From Pseudomonas sp. BMS12 (GTDB taxonomy: Bacteria; Pseudomonadota; Gammaproteobacteria; Pseudomonadales; Pseudomonadaceae): a stretch of 48,376 nucleotides of DNA. Every line of letters begins with the position of its first letter. Position 1 is the stretch's first letter. Of the stretch, positions 32,171-39,328 are shown in pieces. Made by a program: the position numbers and the translations under genes. The stretch spans positions 1 through 48,376 of the forward strand of contig NZ_LSOF01000017.1 of assembly GCF_001592875.1 (NCBI RefSeq). The letters run 5' to 3'. The notes beneath the pieces were generated by a model that saw nothing but the letters and a program-made list of their open reading frames with translations, was not told the origin of the DNA and made no database searches.

Positions 32171-33271
32171 ATGGGATTCAACTGCGGCATCGTCGGCCTG
32201 CCCAACGTCGGCAAGTCCACCCTGTTCAACGCCCTGACCAAATCCGGCATCGCCGCGGAGAACTTCCCCTTCTGCACCATCGAGCCGAACAGCGGCATCG
32301 TGCCCATGCCCGACAGCCGCCTGGACGCCCTGGCCGCCATCGTCAAACCCGAGCGCGTGATCCCCACCACCATGGAGTTCGTCGATATCGCCGGCCTGGT
32401 GGCGGGCGCCTCCAAGGGTGAAGGCCTGGGCAACAAGTTCCTCGCCAACATCCGCGAGACCGATGCCATCGCCCACGTGGTGCGCTGCTTCGAAGACGAG
32501 AACGTCATCCACGTCTCCAACAGCGTCGACCCCAAGCGCGATATCGAGATCATCGACCTCGAACTGATCTTCGCCGACCTCGACAGCTGCGAGAAACAAC
32601 TGCAGAAAGTCACCCGCAACGCCAAGGGCGGTGACAAGGACGCCCTGGCGCAGAAAGCCATCCTCGAGAAGCTCATCCCCCACTTCACCGAAGGCAAGCC
32701 GGCGCGCAGCCTGATGAAGAACATGAGCCCCGAGGAGAAGCTGGTCATTCGCGGCTTCCACCTGCTGACCACCAAGCCGGTGATGTACATCGCCAACGTC
32801 GCCGAAGATGGCTTCGACAACAATCCGCACCTCGACGTGGTCAAAGCCATCGCCGAGGAAGAAGGTGCCATCGTGGTCCCGGTTTGCAACAAGATCGAGG
32901 CCGAAATCGCCGAACTCGACGACGGCGAAGAGAAGGACATGTTCCTCGAATCCCTCGGCCTCGAAGAGCCAGGCCTGAACCGCGTGATCCGCGCCGGCTA
33001 CCAGCTGCTCAACCTGCAGACCTACTTCACCGCAGGGGTGAAGGAAGTCCGCGCCTGGACCGTGCGTATCGGTGCCACCGCCCCCCAGGCTGCCGCAGTG
33101 ATCCACACCGACTTCGAGAAAGGCTTCATCCGCGCCGAAGTCGTGGCCTATGACGACTTCATCCAATACAAGGGCGAAGGCGGCGCCAAGGAAGCCGGCA
33201 AATGGCGCCTGGAAGGCAAGGAATACATCGTCAAGGACGGCGACGTGATGCACTTCCGCTTCAACGTCTGA
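32171..33271 (+). CDS. ychF: Ribosome-binding ATPase YchF (Obg family)
   Basis: A 366-residue P-loop protein. The G1 motif GLPNVGKSTLFNAL lies near residues 8-21. Unlike other Obg proteins the base-recognition motif is NKIE type, consistent with ATP preference. The TGS domain follows at the C-terminus (LQTYFTAGVKEVRAWTVRIG ... DGDVMHFRFNV). YchF binds ribosomes and acts in stress and redox responses. CGAGGGA lies upstream of the ATG. Confidence 0.97.
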   Translation: MGFNCGIVGLPNVGKSTLFNALTKSGIAAENFPFCTIEPNSGIVPMPDSRLDALAAIVKPERVIPTTMEFVDIAGLVAGASKGEGLGNKFLANIRETDAIAHVVRCFEDENVIHVSNSVDPKRDIEIIDLELIFADLDSCEKQLQKVTRNAKGGDKDALAQKAILEKLIPHFTEGKPARSLMKNMSPEEKLVIRGFHLLTTKPVMYIANVAEDGFDNNPHLDVVKAIAEEEGAIVVPVCNKIEAEIAELDDGEEKDMFLESLGLEEPGLNRVIRAGYQLLNLQTYFTAGVKEVRAWTVRIGATAPQAAAVIHTDFEKGFIRAEVVAYDDFIQYKGEGGAKEAGKWRLEGKEYIVKDGDVMHFRFNV

Positions 33272-33282
33272 TACAGCCAAAG

Positions 33283-33305
33283 AGCCCCGCCACCGCGGGG
33301 CTTTT
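33283..33305 (+). terminator. Intrinsic terminator after ychF
   Basis: AGCCCCGC (33283-33290), loop CACC, GCGGGGCT (33295-33302), TTT. Confidence 0.92.
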
Positions 33306-33365
33306 CGCATCCGCAGCACACAAGCTAAGCGCTTGATAACGAATAAATTTATCTAACAAACAGGG

Positions 33366-33394
33366 TTGACAGCCGAGACCGACAAGAGAATAAT
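33366..33394 (+). promoter_or_regulatory. Sigma-70 promoter of tRNA-Met
   Basis: TTGACA (33366-33371), 17-bp spacer, AATAAT (33389-33394); a GC-rich discriminator follows, as expected of stable RNA promoters. Confidence 0.8.
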
Positions 33395-33405
33395 GCGCGC
33401 CACTC

Positions 33406-33482
33406 GGCTACATAGCTCAGTTGGTTAGAGCGCAGCATTCATAATGCTGATGTCCCAGGTTCAAGTCCCGGTGTAGCCACCA
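33406..33482 (+). tRNA. tRNA-Met (anticodon CAT), elongator type
   Basis: Acceptor stem GGCTACA pairs with TGTAGCC, with encoded ACCA at 33479-33482. The anticodon arm CAGCA-TTCATAA-TGCTG gives CAT. D arm AGCTCAGTTGGTTAGAGC and T arm with GGTTCAAGTCC are normal. The paired first base of the acceptor stem marks it as elongator rather than initiator. Confidence 0.97.
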
Positions 33483-33490
33483 TACAAAAT

Positions 33491-33519
33491 AAAGGGTTAG
33501 CTTCGGCTAGCCCTTTTTT
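33491..33519 (+). terminator. Intrinsic terminator after tRNA-Met
   Basis: GGGTTAGC (33494-33501), loop TTCG, GCTAGCCC (33506-33513), six T. A 14-bp core of it (GGTTAGCTTCGGCT) recurs 1.2 kb downstream at 34698-34711. Confidence 0.92.
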
Positions 33520-33530
33520 GTTTGAGCCGG

Positions 33531-33549
33531 TGTCCCTGAATTGTCCCTG
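33531..33549 (+). repeat. Short direct repeat after tRNA-Met
   Basis: TGTCCCTG (33531-33538) and TGTCCCTG (33542-33549), 11-bp period. It may be a relic of an integrase-associated site next to the tRNA; that is inference. Confidence 0.4.
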
Positions 33550-33656
33550 CGAAAGCAAGATAGACACCTACCAGCCTAGAGCTACACAGTGACTGGTATC
33601 AGCGCAATTGAATACCCTGGACATGATGGGAAATGAACTGATCAAGGAGGATCAAA

Positions 33657-33902
33657 ATGAGCCAACCACATCACTGGAATGACTGGGCTGGTGCACTGAC
33701 AGTCATACTCCAATGCGTTGTTTATATCCCGCTTTTCTACGTCATTTTTATGCCCTGGGTTTGCCTAGCACTGGTCAAACTTGGACGAGTGCCATTTCTG
33801 CCTGGGTTCTTCCAAACTATGGCTTCAACAGGTTGGCTTATTGCTTCTTCGGTAGCTTTTCTAGCTGTTGTTTTTGTGGTGCTTCGTGGAATCCTCAGAT
33901 AG
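33657..33902 (+). CDS. Small two-segment membrane protein, hypothetical
   Basis: An 81-residue protein that I do not recognise. It has two hydrophobic segments (ALTVILQCVVYIPLFYVIFMPW and TMASTGWLIASSVAFLAVVFVVL). A very strong ribosome binding site AAGGAGGAT stands seven bases before the ATG, which supports it as real. Base composition is clearly lower in GC than the surrounding genes, and it lies in the short patch after tRNA-Met that looks acquired. No function can be assigned. Confidence 0.7.
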   Translation: MSQPHHWNDWAGALTVILQCVVYIPLFYVIFMPWVCLALVKLGRVPFLPGFFQTMASTGWLIASSVAFLAVVFVVLRGILR

Positions 33903-34068
33903 AGAATCCGCAGGTTTCTAGCTAGCTCTGTTCTGAAGTCATGGACAGTGGAGCAAGAGGCGAGCGGTCGCGAAGTAATCCGGCGCGAGGTGGACTCCCC
34001 CCTAGTGACGATGTTGAGTGCTCCCAATAGACTGTGAGAACAACGGACGGAATCATGGACCACGCTGG

Positions 34069-34638
34069 ATGCGGCCTGCTGCACAAGCACACACTCTGCT
34101 GTTGATCGCCGCCTTGGCAGCAATTGGCTACTGGGCCGACTTTATTCCTACCGGCGCTTGGTCTCTTACCAGCAAGATCTTCACTTTCTGCGCATCAATT
34201 CCCATTGTCTGGTTCTTATGGCGCCGGACATATCGAGATACCAGCAAACCCCTCACTAATAGACTTCTCCAGTACCTGGGCGCTCCGCTGCTTTGCTACG
34301 TGATTATCCTTCCCGCAACCTTGAGCGGCCTACCCTCCATCGCGACCTATGCGATTGGAACTGACGAGAGTCGAATCAAAACCCTCGTAAAAATGCCCCC
34401 TGCACGCAAAGGATGTAAAAACCGAATGGGAGGCCCCCTGCTCAAGCCGGCTTTCTCAAGCTACATATGCGTTAAGCCTGAGGAGTTCGCGAAACTCCCC
34501 AGCCGAGGCTTCTATACCCTCCATGTACGCGACTGGCGACTGGGCTATATCGTTCGGCGCATTGAATACCGCTCAGTAATTCGCGGCACTTACGATGGCC
34601 AACAACCAGCTCAGAACCCCAATCGGATTTTTAAGTAG
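34069..34638 (+). CDS. Hypothetical membrane-anchored protein
   Basis: A 189-residue protein without a family I recognise. The N-terminal half has about three hydrophobic segments (HTLLLIAALAAIGYW, IFTFCASIPIVWFLW, LGAPLLCYVIILPATLSGL). The C-terminal ~80 residues are soluble and basic, with two cysteines (KGCKNRMG, YICVKPEE). An upstream GTG (34018) would add 17 residues; the ATG at 34069 puts the first membrane segment near the N-terminus. Codon use is less GC-biased than in neighbours. It belongs to the patch between tRNA-Met and the DMT transporter. Confidence 0.65.
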   Translation: MRPAAQAHTLLLIAALAAIGYWADFIPTGAWSLTSKIFTFCASIPIVWFLWRRTYRDTSKPLTNRLLQYLGAPLLCYVIILPATLSGLPSIATYAIGTDESRIKTLVKMPPARKGCKNRMGGPLLKPAFSSYICVKPEEFAKLPSRGFYTLHVRDWRLGYIVRRIEYRSVIRGTYDGQQPAQNPNRIFK

Positions 34639-34694
34639 CCAGGTAGCCTAGAAGCCCCAGCCAAACACTTGCCAGCCCTTACAAAAAAGAGCCA

Positions 34695-34718
34695 AAAGGT
34701 TAGCTTCGGCTGACCTTT
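34695..34718. terminator. Hairpin resembling the tRNA-Met terminator
   Basis: AAAGGTTAGC (34695-34704), TTCG, GCTGACCTTT (34709-34718). It shares the exact 14 bp GGTTAGCTTCGGCT with the tRNA-Met terminator. It can end the hypothetical gene on the plus strand, and on the minus strand its A/T flank may serve the DMT transporter gene. Confidence 0.65.
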
Positions 34719-34742
34719 GTCGTTTCTGGGGGGGCATTGCTC

Positions 34743-35642
34743 CTACTTCCTCGCCCCTCTTCCGGCTAACAGCAAGCCACTAAAAATCAACACCCCGCCT
34801 GCCCAGTGGTAGGGCTGAAGGCTCTCGCCCAGCAGTACCCAGCCGAGGATGGCAGTGAATACAGGCATCAGGTAGTTGCTCATGGCCGTGCGTGCCGGGC
34901 CCAGTTCGCGTAGGCCTAGGTTCCATAACTGGTAGGCCAGTATCGAGGCGAACAACGCGGTATAGCCGATAGCGGCGAGGTTGGGCAGGCTCAGCTCGAA
35001 GCGTACACCCCGCCACAGCTCCCAAGCATAGAGCGGTGCCAGCATCAGCAGGCCGAGCAGTACCAGAGCGCCCAGCAGAGTGAAGGGTGGAAGCTCAAAG
35101 TGCGCACGCCAGCGGCGCAACAGTAGCGAATACAGCGCCCAGTCCAGGGTCGCCAGCACCATCAGGAGGTCGCCGGGAGCGAAGGACAGGTTGGCCAGCA
35201 CCTGCCAGTCACCCTGAGAAATCAGCCAGAGCAGGCCGAGTAGCGCCAGCAGCAAGCCAAACCAGACATTGCGCGCCGGCCACTCGCCGAGCAGCAGTCC
35301 GGCGCCGATAAAGGTCGCCAGCGGCAGACAGGTACTGACCAGGCTCAGATTGATCGCGGCTGTGCTCAGTGCGGCGGTGTACAACAAGCAGTTGTAGGTA
35401 GCGATAGCCAGCGCAGCCAATACCCATAAGCGCCAGCCGGCCCGGCGTAAGGTATGGCGATGCTGCCAGAGCGAGGGGCCAACCAGCGGCAGGATAATTG
35501 CCAGGGCCGTAGCCCAACGCCAGAAGGCCAGCGACAGTGGCGGGATCTCTCCGGTGAAAGCGCGCGCCACCAGCGAGTTGCCTGCCCAGCAGAGGCTGGC
35601 CATGACCAGGCCGGCCCAGGCCAGCACTACGGAGCGGCTCAT
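34743..35642 (-). CDS. EamA/DMT-family transporter
   Basis: A 299-residue inner-membrane exporter with about ten hydrophobic segments in two EamA halves: SLCWAGNSLVARAFTGEIPPLSLAFWRW opens the first and LNLSFAPGDLLMVLATLDWALYSLLLRRW the second. The C-terminal half contains LFASILAYQLWNLGLRELGPARTAMSNYLMPVF. Families of this kind export metabolites or amino acids; no substrate can be read off. The start codon lies directly behind the original stop of the carbonic anhydrase pseudogene, so it probably was and may still be co-transcribed with it. Confidence 0.92.
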   Translation of the reverse strand: MSRSVVLAWAGLVMASLCWAGNSLVARAFTGEIPPLSLAFWRWATALAIILPLVGPSLWQHRHTLRRAGWRLWVLAALAIATYNCLLYTAALSTAAINLSLVSTCLPLATFIGAGLLLGEWPARNVWFGLLLALLGLLWLISQGDWQVLANLSFAPGDLLMVLATLDWALYSLLLRRWRAHFELPPFTLLGALVLLGLLMLAPLYAWELWRGVRFELSLPNLAAIGYTALFASILAYQLWNLGLRELGPARTAMSNYLMPVFTAILGWVLLGESLQPYHWAGGVLIFSGLLLAGRGARK

Positions 35643-36004
35643 TCAGGGCTGCTCCAGCGGGCGCAGCCGGTACTGCGCAGGCAGTTGCTCCAGCCGTTGA
35701 AGCTCTTCCAGCGGCCGTCCTTGCGCCCGTAGATACAGCCCCGCACAGCGATATCCTGGCCACGGTGCCAGGCGTTCTGCACGATGCTGGTGTGGCTGAC
35801 ATTGGCTACGTTGCGATGCACGAACAGGTCGCCCGGCAGCAGCCCGACTATCTCGCTGGCCGGTACCCGGACATCCGAGCAGCCGGTCCACAAATACTCA
35901 AGGCTCTGCTGCGTGGCCAGTTTGGCGAAGCAGTCCGGATCACTCTGTGTGATGGACTCTGCCCAACGCGCATTGTTGTCGAACAGGTGCTGCAGGTCGC
36001 TCAT
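35639..36004 (-). pseudogene. Beta-carbonic anhydrase remnant (internal deletion plus frameshift)
   Basis: The N-terminus is a normal beta-carbonic anhydrase: LFDNNARWAESI, YLWTGCSDVRVPASEIVGLLPGD, FVHRNVANV. It then jumps to SHTSIVQNAWHRGQD, a segment that in intact homologues (about 215-220 residues) lies ~100 residues further on and also follows a VANV. The deletion therefore joins two VANV-coding sites and removes the GHYGCGG motif with two of the four zinc ligands. After KDGRWKSFN the reading frame shifts; the normal end (LEQLPAQYRLRPLEQP) continues in another frame with its stop just before the DMT gene. The 121-residue product cannot bind zinc properly. Confidence 0.88.
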
Positions 36005-36075
36005 GGCTCATCCTCCGGGCCCGTGCCGCACCTTAAGGAGCGCCCGATGGATTTACAAGCGCGCTCACACCGGGG

Positions 36076-36555
36076 TCATGGCTGCGCCGTCAGCGTCTCT
36101 TCGCCCTGTGCCACGGCACTCAGCTGGAAGCGGCTATCGCCGAGGTAGGCCACCTGTAGCTGCAAGCCCTCACCCAGCTCCCCCTGGGGCTCCAGCGGGT
36201 AGTGCGCAAGCAGGTAAGCCTCTGGCATCAGCTGCAGCTTTTGCGCATCCATCAATGAGGCACCGGAGACGATCAAGAAACCCACGGTGCTGATCGGGCC
36301 GGGATAGAGCTGGACGAACTGGAAGAAGTCAGGACCGCTCAGACGGTTCACCATCACCGTGTCAGGTCCGAAGAACAGGGTGAGCACGCCGACGATCAGC
36401 ACGCCATAGCCCAACAGTTTGAAGAATGAGGCAGCGGAAGAGCTCTCGTTGCTCTGGCGGTGCTGTTCGTATTCTTCGGCGAACCCCGGCACCATCAGCT
36501 GCAGAGGCAGGGTGGCGAGGTCAACACTAAGCGGGGTCTTGCTTGCCTGTTCCAT
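36076..36555 (-). CDS. Small membrane protein of the rimI region, hypothetical
   Basis: A 159-residue protein starting MEQASKTPLSVDL. One clear hydrophobic segment (FFKLLGYGVLIVGVLTLFFG) and a weaker one (ISTVGFLIVSGASLM) are present; the C-terminal ~55 residues look like a beta-rich soluble domain. I recall a conserved hypothetical gene in the same slot between carbonic anhydrase and rimI in P. aeruginosa. The ATG at 36555 has AGGAG eight bases upstream, but that site lies in a perfect hairpin. Frames upstream of it overlap rimI and are not credible. Function unknown. Confidence 0.8.
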   Translation of the reverse strand: MEQASKTPLSVDLATLPLQLMVPGFAEEYEQHRQSNESSSAASFFKLLGYGVLIVGVLTLFFGPDTVMVNRLSGPDFFQFVQLYPGPISTVGFLIVSGASLMDAQKLQLMPEAYLLAHYPLEPQGELGEGLQLQVAYLGDSRFQLSAVAQGEETLTAQP

Positions 36556-36560
36556 GGCAT

Positions 36561-36582
36561 GTGCTCCTGATGAAAGGAGCAC
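36561..36582 (-). promoter_or_regulatory. Hairpin covering a ribosome binding site
   Basis: In the minus-strand mRNA GTGCTCCT (36582-36575) pairs perfectly with AGGAGCAC (36568-36561) over a 6-base loop. The second arm is the AGGAG that serves the start codon at 36555, so translation may need this stem to open. Confidence 0.55.
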
Positions 36583-36641
36583 AAGTCTATCCATGCTGGC
36601 CGCCAGATACGTCAGAGAGGGACTTTTTTGCCAAGCAGCTC

Positions 36642-37094
36642 TCAGTCGATCAGGGTGCAGGCCATCACCAGGGCGTCTTCGCGTCCGCCGGGAGCCGGAT
36701 AGTAATCGCGGCGGCGGCCGATCTCGTTGAAGCCGTAGCGCTCGTACAGGCGATAGGCCCCTTGGTTGCTGGCACGCACTTCGAGGAAGCACTCGCCGGC
36801 CTTGAGCTCCATCGCCCGGCGCATCAGGTGCTCGAGCAGCTTGAGCCCCAATCCCTGGCCCTGGCTCTGCGGGCGCACGGTGATGTTGAGCAGGTGCGCC
36901 TCGTCGAGAATGATCTGGATGATGCCGTGGCCGATCTGCTCCTGCCCCTCGAACATCAGCCAGCAGTCGTAGGACTTGAGGCCGTCGGCGAACAGGTTGC
37001 GGTTCCAGGGGTGACTGAAAGCAGCAGCTTCGATTTGCACCACGCGGTCGAGGTCCGCCTCGGTCATCGGGCGGAAGCTGATGGCGCCACTCAT
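36642..37094 (-). CDS. rimI: Ribosomal protein S18-alanine N-acetyltransferase
   Basis: A 150-residue GNAT acetyltransferase. The acetyl-CoA loop reads VRPQSQGQGLGLKLLEHLM (the R/QxxGxG/A pattern) near residue 73, preceded by AHLLNITV and followed by LEVRASNQGAYRLYERYGF. RimI acetylates the N-terminal alanine of ribosomal protein S18. The start overlaps the stop of the upstream holD-like gene (ATGA), the same holD-rimI coupling known from E. coli. Confidence 0.95.
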   Translation of the reverse strand: MSGAISFRPMTEADLDRVVQIEAAAFSHPWNRNLFADGLKSYDCWLMFEGQEQIGHGIIQIILDEAHLLNITVRPQSQGQGLGLKLLEHLMRRAMELKAGECFLEVRASNQGAYRLYERYGFNEIGRRRDYYPAPGGREDALVMACTLID

Positions 37095-37882
37095 ACGGAA
37101 GCTTTCCAGCGCGGCATGATGCGGCGCATGGCGCGCCAGACGTCGGCCTTGCGTTCGGGTTCGTCCATCAGCAACTCCAGGCTCGGCAAGGCCCAGGCAG
37201 CGCCGAGCCCCTCGACCTGCAACTCACGGCAGTAGGCTTCGGCGTCCGCCTCGCCGGCGAAACGCACGGCGGGCAGGCCAACCAGCCACAGACAGCGACA
37301 GGGCTCGGCCTCCAGCTGGCCGGCCAGTACACCCTGCACGTAGTCGCGGGCGGCGTCCGGGCCCTGATCGAGGTTACCGCGCGACAGCAATGGCCAACGG
37401 ATCGGCGAGCCGTCGCCAACCTGTTGCGGCGCGTCCGGTAGGCCGGCGGCGCGCAGCAGATCCTTGAGCAGCAGATAAGAAGGGTCGCGACTCTGGAACG
37501 GCTCGCCGGTGGCCAGTTCCACCAGCAGCGCACAGTCGCCGGCACGCAGCAGTTGCAGGGCGAAGCGTGGCGGTGGCAATGCGGCTGGCTTGGCCTCGAC
37601 CGGCTCCTCCACAGGCACGGCCGCGGCCTCCGGCTTGGCGAAGACCTTGGACGCCGCCGAAGGGCGCGGCACTTCAACGGTCGGGCGTTGCGGCTCGATA
37701 GCCGGTCTGGCCTCGGCAACCGGCGCTACCGATGGGGCGACGGGCGCCTCGGGCTCTGCTTCCGGCAGCGGCTGCAGCAGCTCGGCACGCGAAGGCGCGG
37801 CGAACGGCAGCTCCACACGCGGCAGCCAGCTGGCCACCTGCATGGCACTCAGATAGGCGCGGCGACGCAATTCGGCAATCAC
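37091..37882 (-). CDS. holD: DNA polymerase III psi subunit homologue (pseudomonad type)
   Basis: A 263-residue protein. After a short N-terminal stretch (AYLSAMQVASWLPRVELP) comes a Pro/Ala/Glu/Val-rich linker of ~90 residues and a C-terminal alpha-beta domain (RFALQLLRAGDCALLVEL ... LWLVGLPAVRFAG ... AWALPSLELLMDEPERKADVWRAM). This is the large, divergent psi subunit described for P. aeruginosa, which links the clamp loader to chi and SSB; the overlap with rimI supports it. The linker often draws a 'TonB-like' label, which I do not favour. The first codon is GTG (37882); an ATG at 37843 is an alternative. Confidence 0.8.
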   Translation of the reverse strand: MIAELRRRAYLSAMQVASWLPRVELPFAAPSRAELLQPLPEAEPEAPVAPSVAPVAEARPAIEPQRPTVEVPRPSAASKVFAKPEAAAVPVEEPVEAKPAALPPPRFALQLLRAGDCALLVELATGEPFQSRDPSYLLLKDLLRAAGLPDAPQQVGDGSPIRWPLLSRGNLDQGPDAARDYVQGVLAGQLEAEPCRCLWLVGLPAVRFAGEADAEAYCRELQVEGLGAAWALPSLELLMDEPERKADVWRAMRRIMPRWKASV

Positions 37883-38020
37883 GGGCGAACCTGCGGAAAA
37901 GGAATATTGGGGATGCAGCTCAAGGACACGGGCCTTTCACGGGATGCATGGTCGGGCATTGTCGCGTGAAATGCCGCCCTGCGGAAAGCCGGTAGCCAGA
38001 ATGGGCAGCCCGGAATGCAC

Positions 38021-38044
38021 AAGGCCCGCCATTTGGCGGGCCTT
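38021..38044 (-). terminator. Hairpin after the norspermidine genes
   Basis: AAGGCCCGCC (38021-38030), loop ATTT, GGCGGGCCTT (38035-38044): a perfect 10-bp stem just beyond the stop of the carboxynorspermidine dehydrogenase gene. The T-tract is short, so termination efficiency is uncertain. Confidence 0.7.
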
Positions 38045-38054
38045 GCTCAGCGGA

Positions 38055-39299
38055 TCAGAGCGGCTGATCCCAGGGACGGTCGCCGTGCTCGTCCTTGATG
38101 CGGGTGGGCAGGCCCATAACATCGAGGAGCTTGAGGAACGGCTCTGCAGGCAGTTCCTCGACGTTGACCATGCGCTGCGCATCCCACTCGCCGCGCGCCA
38201 CCAGCAGGGCGGCAGCGACCGGCGGTACGCCGGCGGTGTAGGAGATGCCCTGGCTGTCGGTCTCGGTGAAGGCTTCTTCGTGGTCGGCCACGTTGTAGAT
38301 GAACAGCTCGCGCGGCTGGCCATCCTTGCTGCCCTTGACCAGGTCGCCGATGCAGGTCTTGCCGCTGTAGCCCGGCGCCAGCGAGGCGGGGTCCGGCAGC
38401 ACGGCCTTGACCACTTTCAGCGGCACGACCTGCTGGCCTTCGGCGGTGGTGACCGGCTGCTCGGAGAGCAGGCCGAGGTTCTTCAGCACGGTGAACACGT
38501 TGATGTAGTGGTCGCCGAAGCTCATCCAGAAACGCACGTTAGGGACGTTCAGGTGCTTGGACAGCGAGTGCACTTCATCGTGGCCGGTCAGGTACAGGTT
38601 CTGCTCGCCCACCACCGGCAGATCGTCGGTGCGTTTGACTTCGAACATGCTGTTGGGGATCCACTGGCTGTTCTGCCAGCTCCAAACCGTGCCGGTGAAT
38701 TCGCGGAAATTGATTTCCGGGTCGAAATTGGTGGCGAAGTACTTGCCGTGCGAGCCGGCGTTGACGTCGAGGATGTCGATCGACTCGATCTTGTCGAAAT
38801 ACTGTTGTTGCGCCAGGGCGGCATAGGAGTTGACCACGCCCGGGTCGAAGCCGACGCCGAGGATGGCGGTCACGCCCTTCTCCTGGCACTCGGCCAGGTG
38901 CTTCCACTCGTAGTTGCCGTACCACGGCGGGGTTTCGCAGATTTTGCTCGGGTCTTCGTGGATCGCGGTGTCCAGGTAGGCGACGCCGGTGTCGATGCAG
39001 GCGCGCAGCACGGACATGTTGAGGAACGACGAGCCAACGTTGATGACGATCTGCGATTCGGTTTCGCGGATAAGTGCCTTGGTCGCTTCCACGTCCAGAG
39101 CATTCAGCGCGTAGGCCCGGATGTCCGCGGGCTGCTTCAGGCTGCCTTTGGCCTGCACGCTGTCGATGATGGCCTGGCATTTGGAGATGCTGCGCGACGC
39201 AATTGCAATGCGACCTAACTCGTCATTGTGTTGCGCGCACTTATGGGCCACCACCTTGGCAACACCTCCTGCACCAATGATCAGGACATTCTTCTTCAA
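38055..39299 (-). CDS. Carboxynorspermidine dehydrogenase (saccharopine dehydrogenase family)
   Basis: A 414-residue NAD(P)-dependent enzyme that condenses a diamine with aspartate semialdehyde and reduces the product to carboxynorspermidine or carboxyspermidine. The nucleotide motif VLIIGAGGVAKVVAHKCAQ is at the very N-terminus, and TAIHEDP, GVGFDPGVVNSYAA and SGKTCIGD follow. The start is TTG at 39299, strongly supported by AAGGAG nine bases upstream and by the family N-terminus MKKNVLIIG. It lies 29 bp downstream of nspC; together they form the alternative spermidine/norspermidine route that needs no S-adenosylmethionine. Confidence 0.93.
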   Translation of the reverse strand: MKKNVLIIGAGGVAKVVAHKCAQHNDELGRIAIASRSISKCQAIIDSVQAKGSLKQPADIRAYALNALDVEATKALIRETESQIVINVGSSFLNMSVLRACIDTGVAYLDTAIHEDPSKICETPPWYGNYEWKHLAECQEKGVTAILGVGFDPGVVNSYAALAQQQYFDKIESIDILDVNAGSHGKYFATNFDPEINFREFTGTVWSWQNSQWIPNSMFEVKRTDDLPVVGEQNLYLTGHDEVHSLSKHLNVPNVRFWMSFGDHYINVFTVLKNLGLLSEQPVTTAEGQQVVPLKVVKAVLPDPASLAPGYSGKTCIGDLVKGSKDGQPRELFIYNVADHEEAFTETDSQGISYTAGVPPVAAALLVARGEWDAQRMVNVEELPAEPFLKLLDVMGLPTRIKDEHGDRPWDQPL

Positions 39300-39328
39300 T
39301 TCGTTATCTCTCCTTATTACGCCAGCCC

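Noticed and set aside
33623..33685. A ~20-codon frame overlapping the start of the small membrane protein gene
   Set aside because: It begins at ATGATGGGA without its own ribosome binding site and shows no features; it is more likely chance than a leader.
35639..36004. A short but functional carbonic anhydrase
   Set aside because: Half of the zinc ligands and the second core of the fold are missing, and the end is out of frame.
37091..37882. TonB-like energy transducer
   Set aside because: The Pro/Glu/Val-rich stretch imitates a TonB linker, but there is no N-terminal membrane anchor or TonB C-terminal domain, and the overlap with rimI fits the psi subunit.
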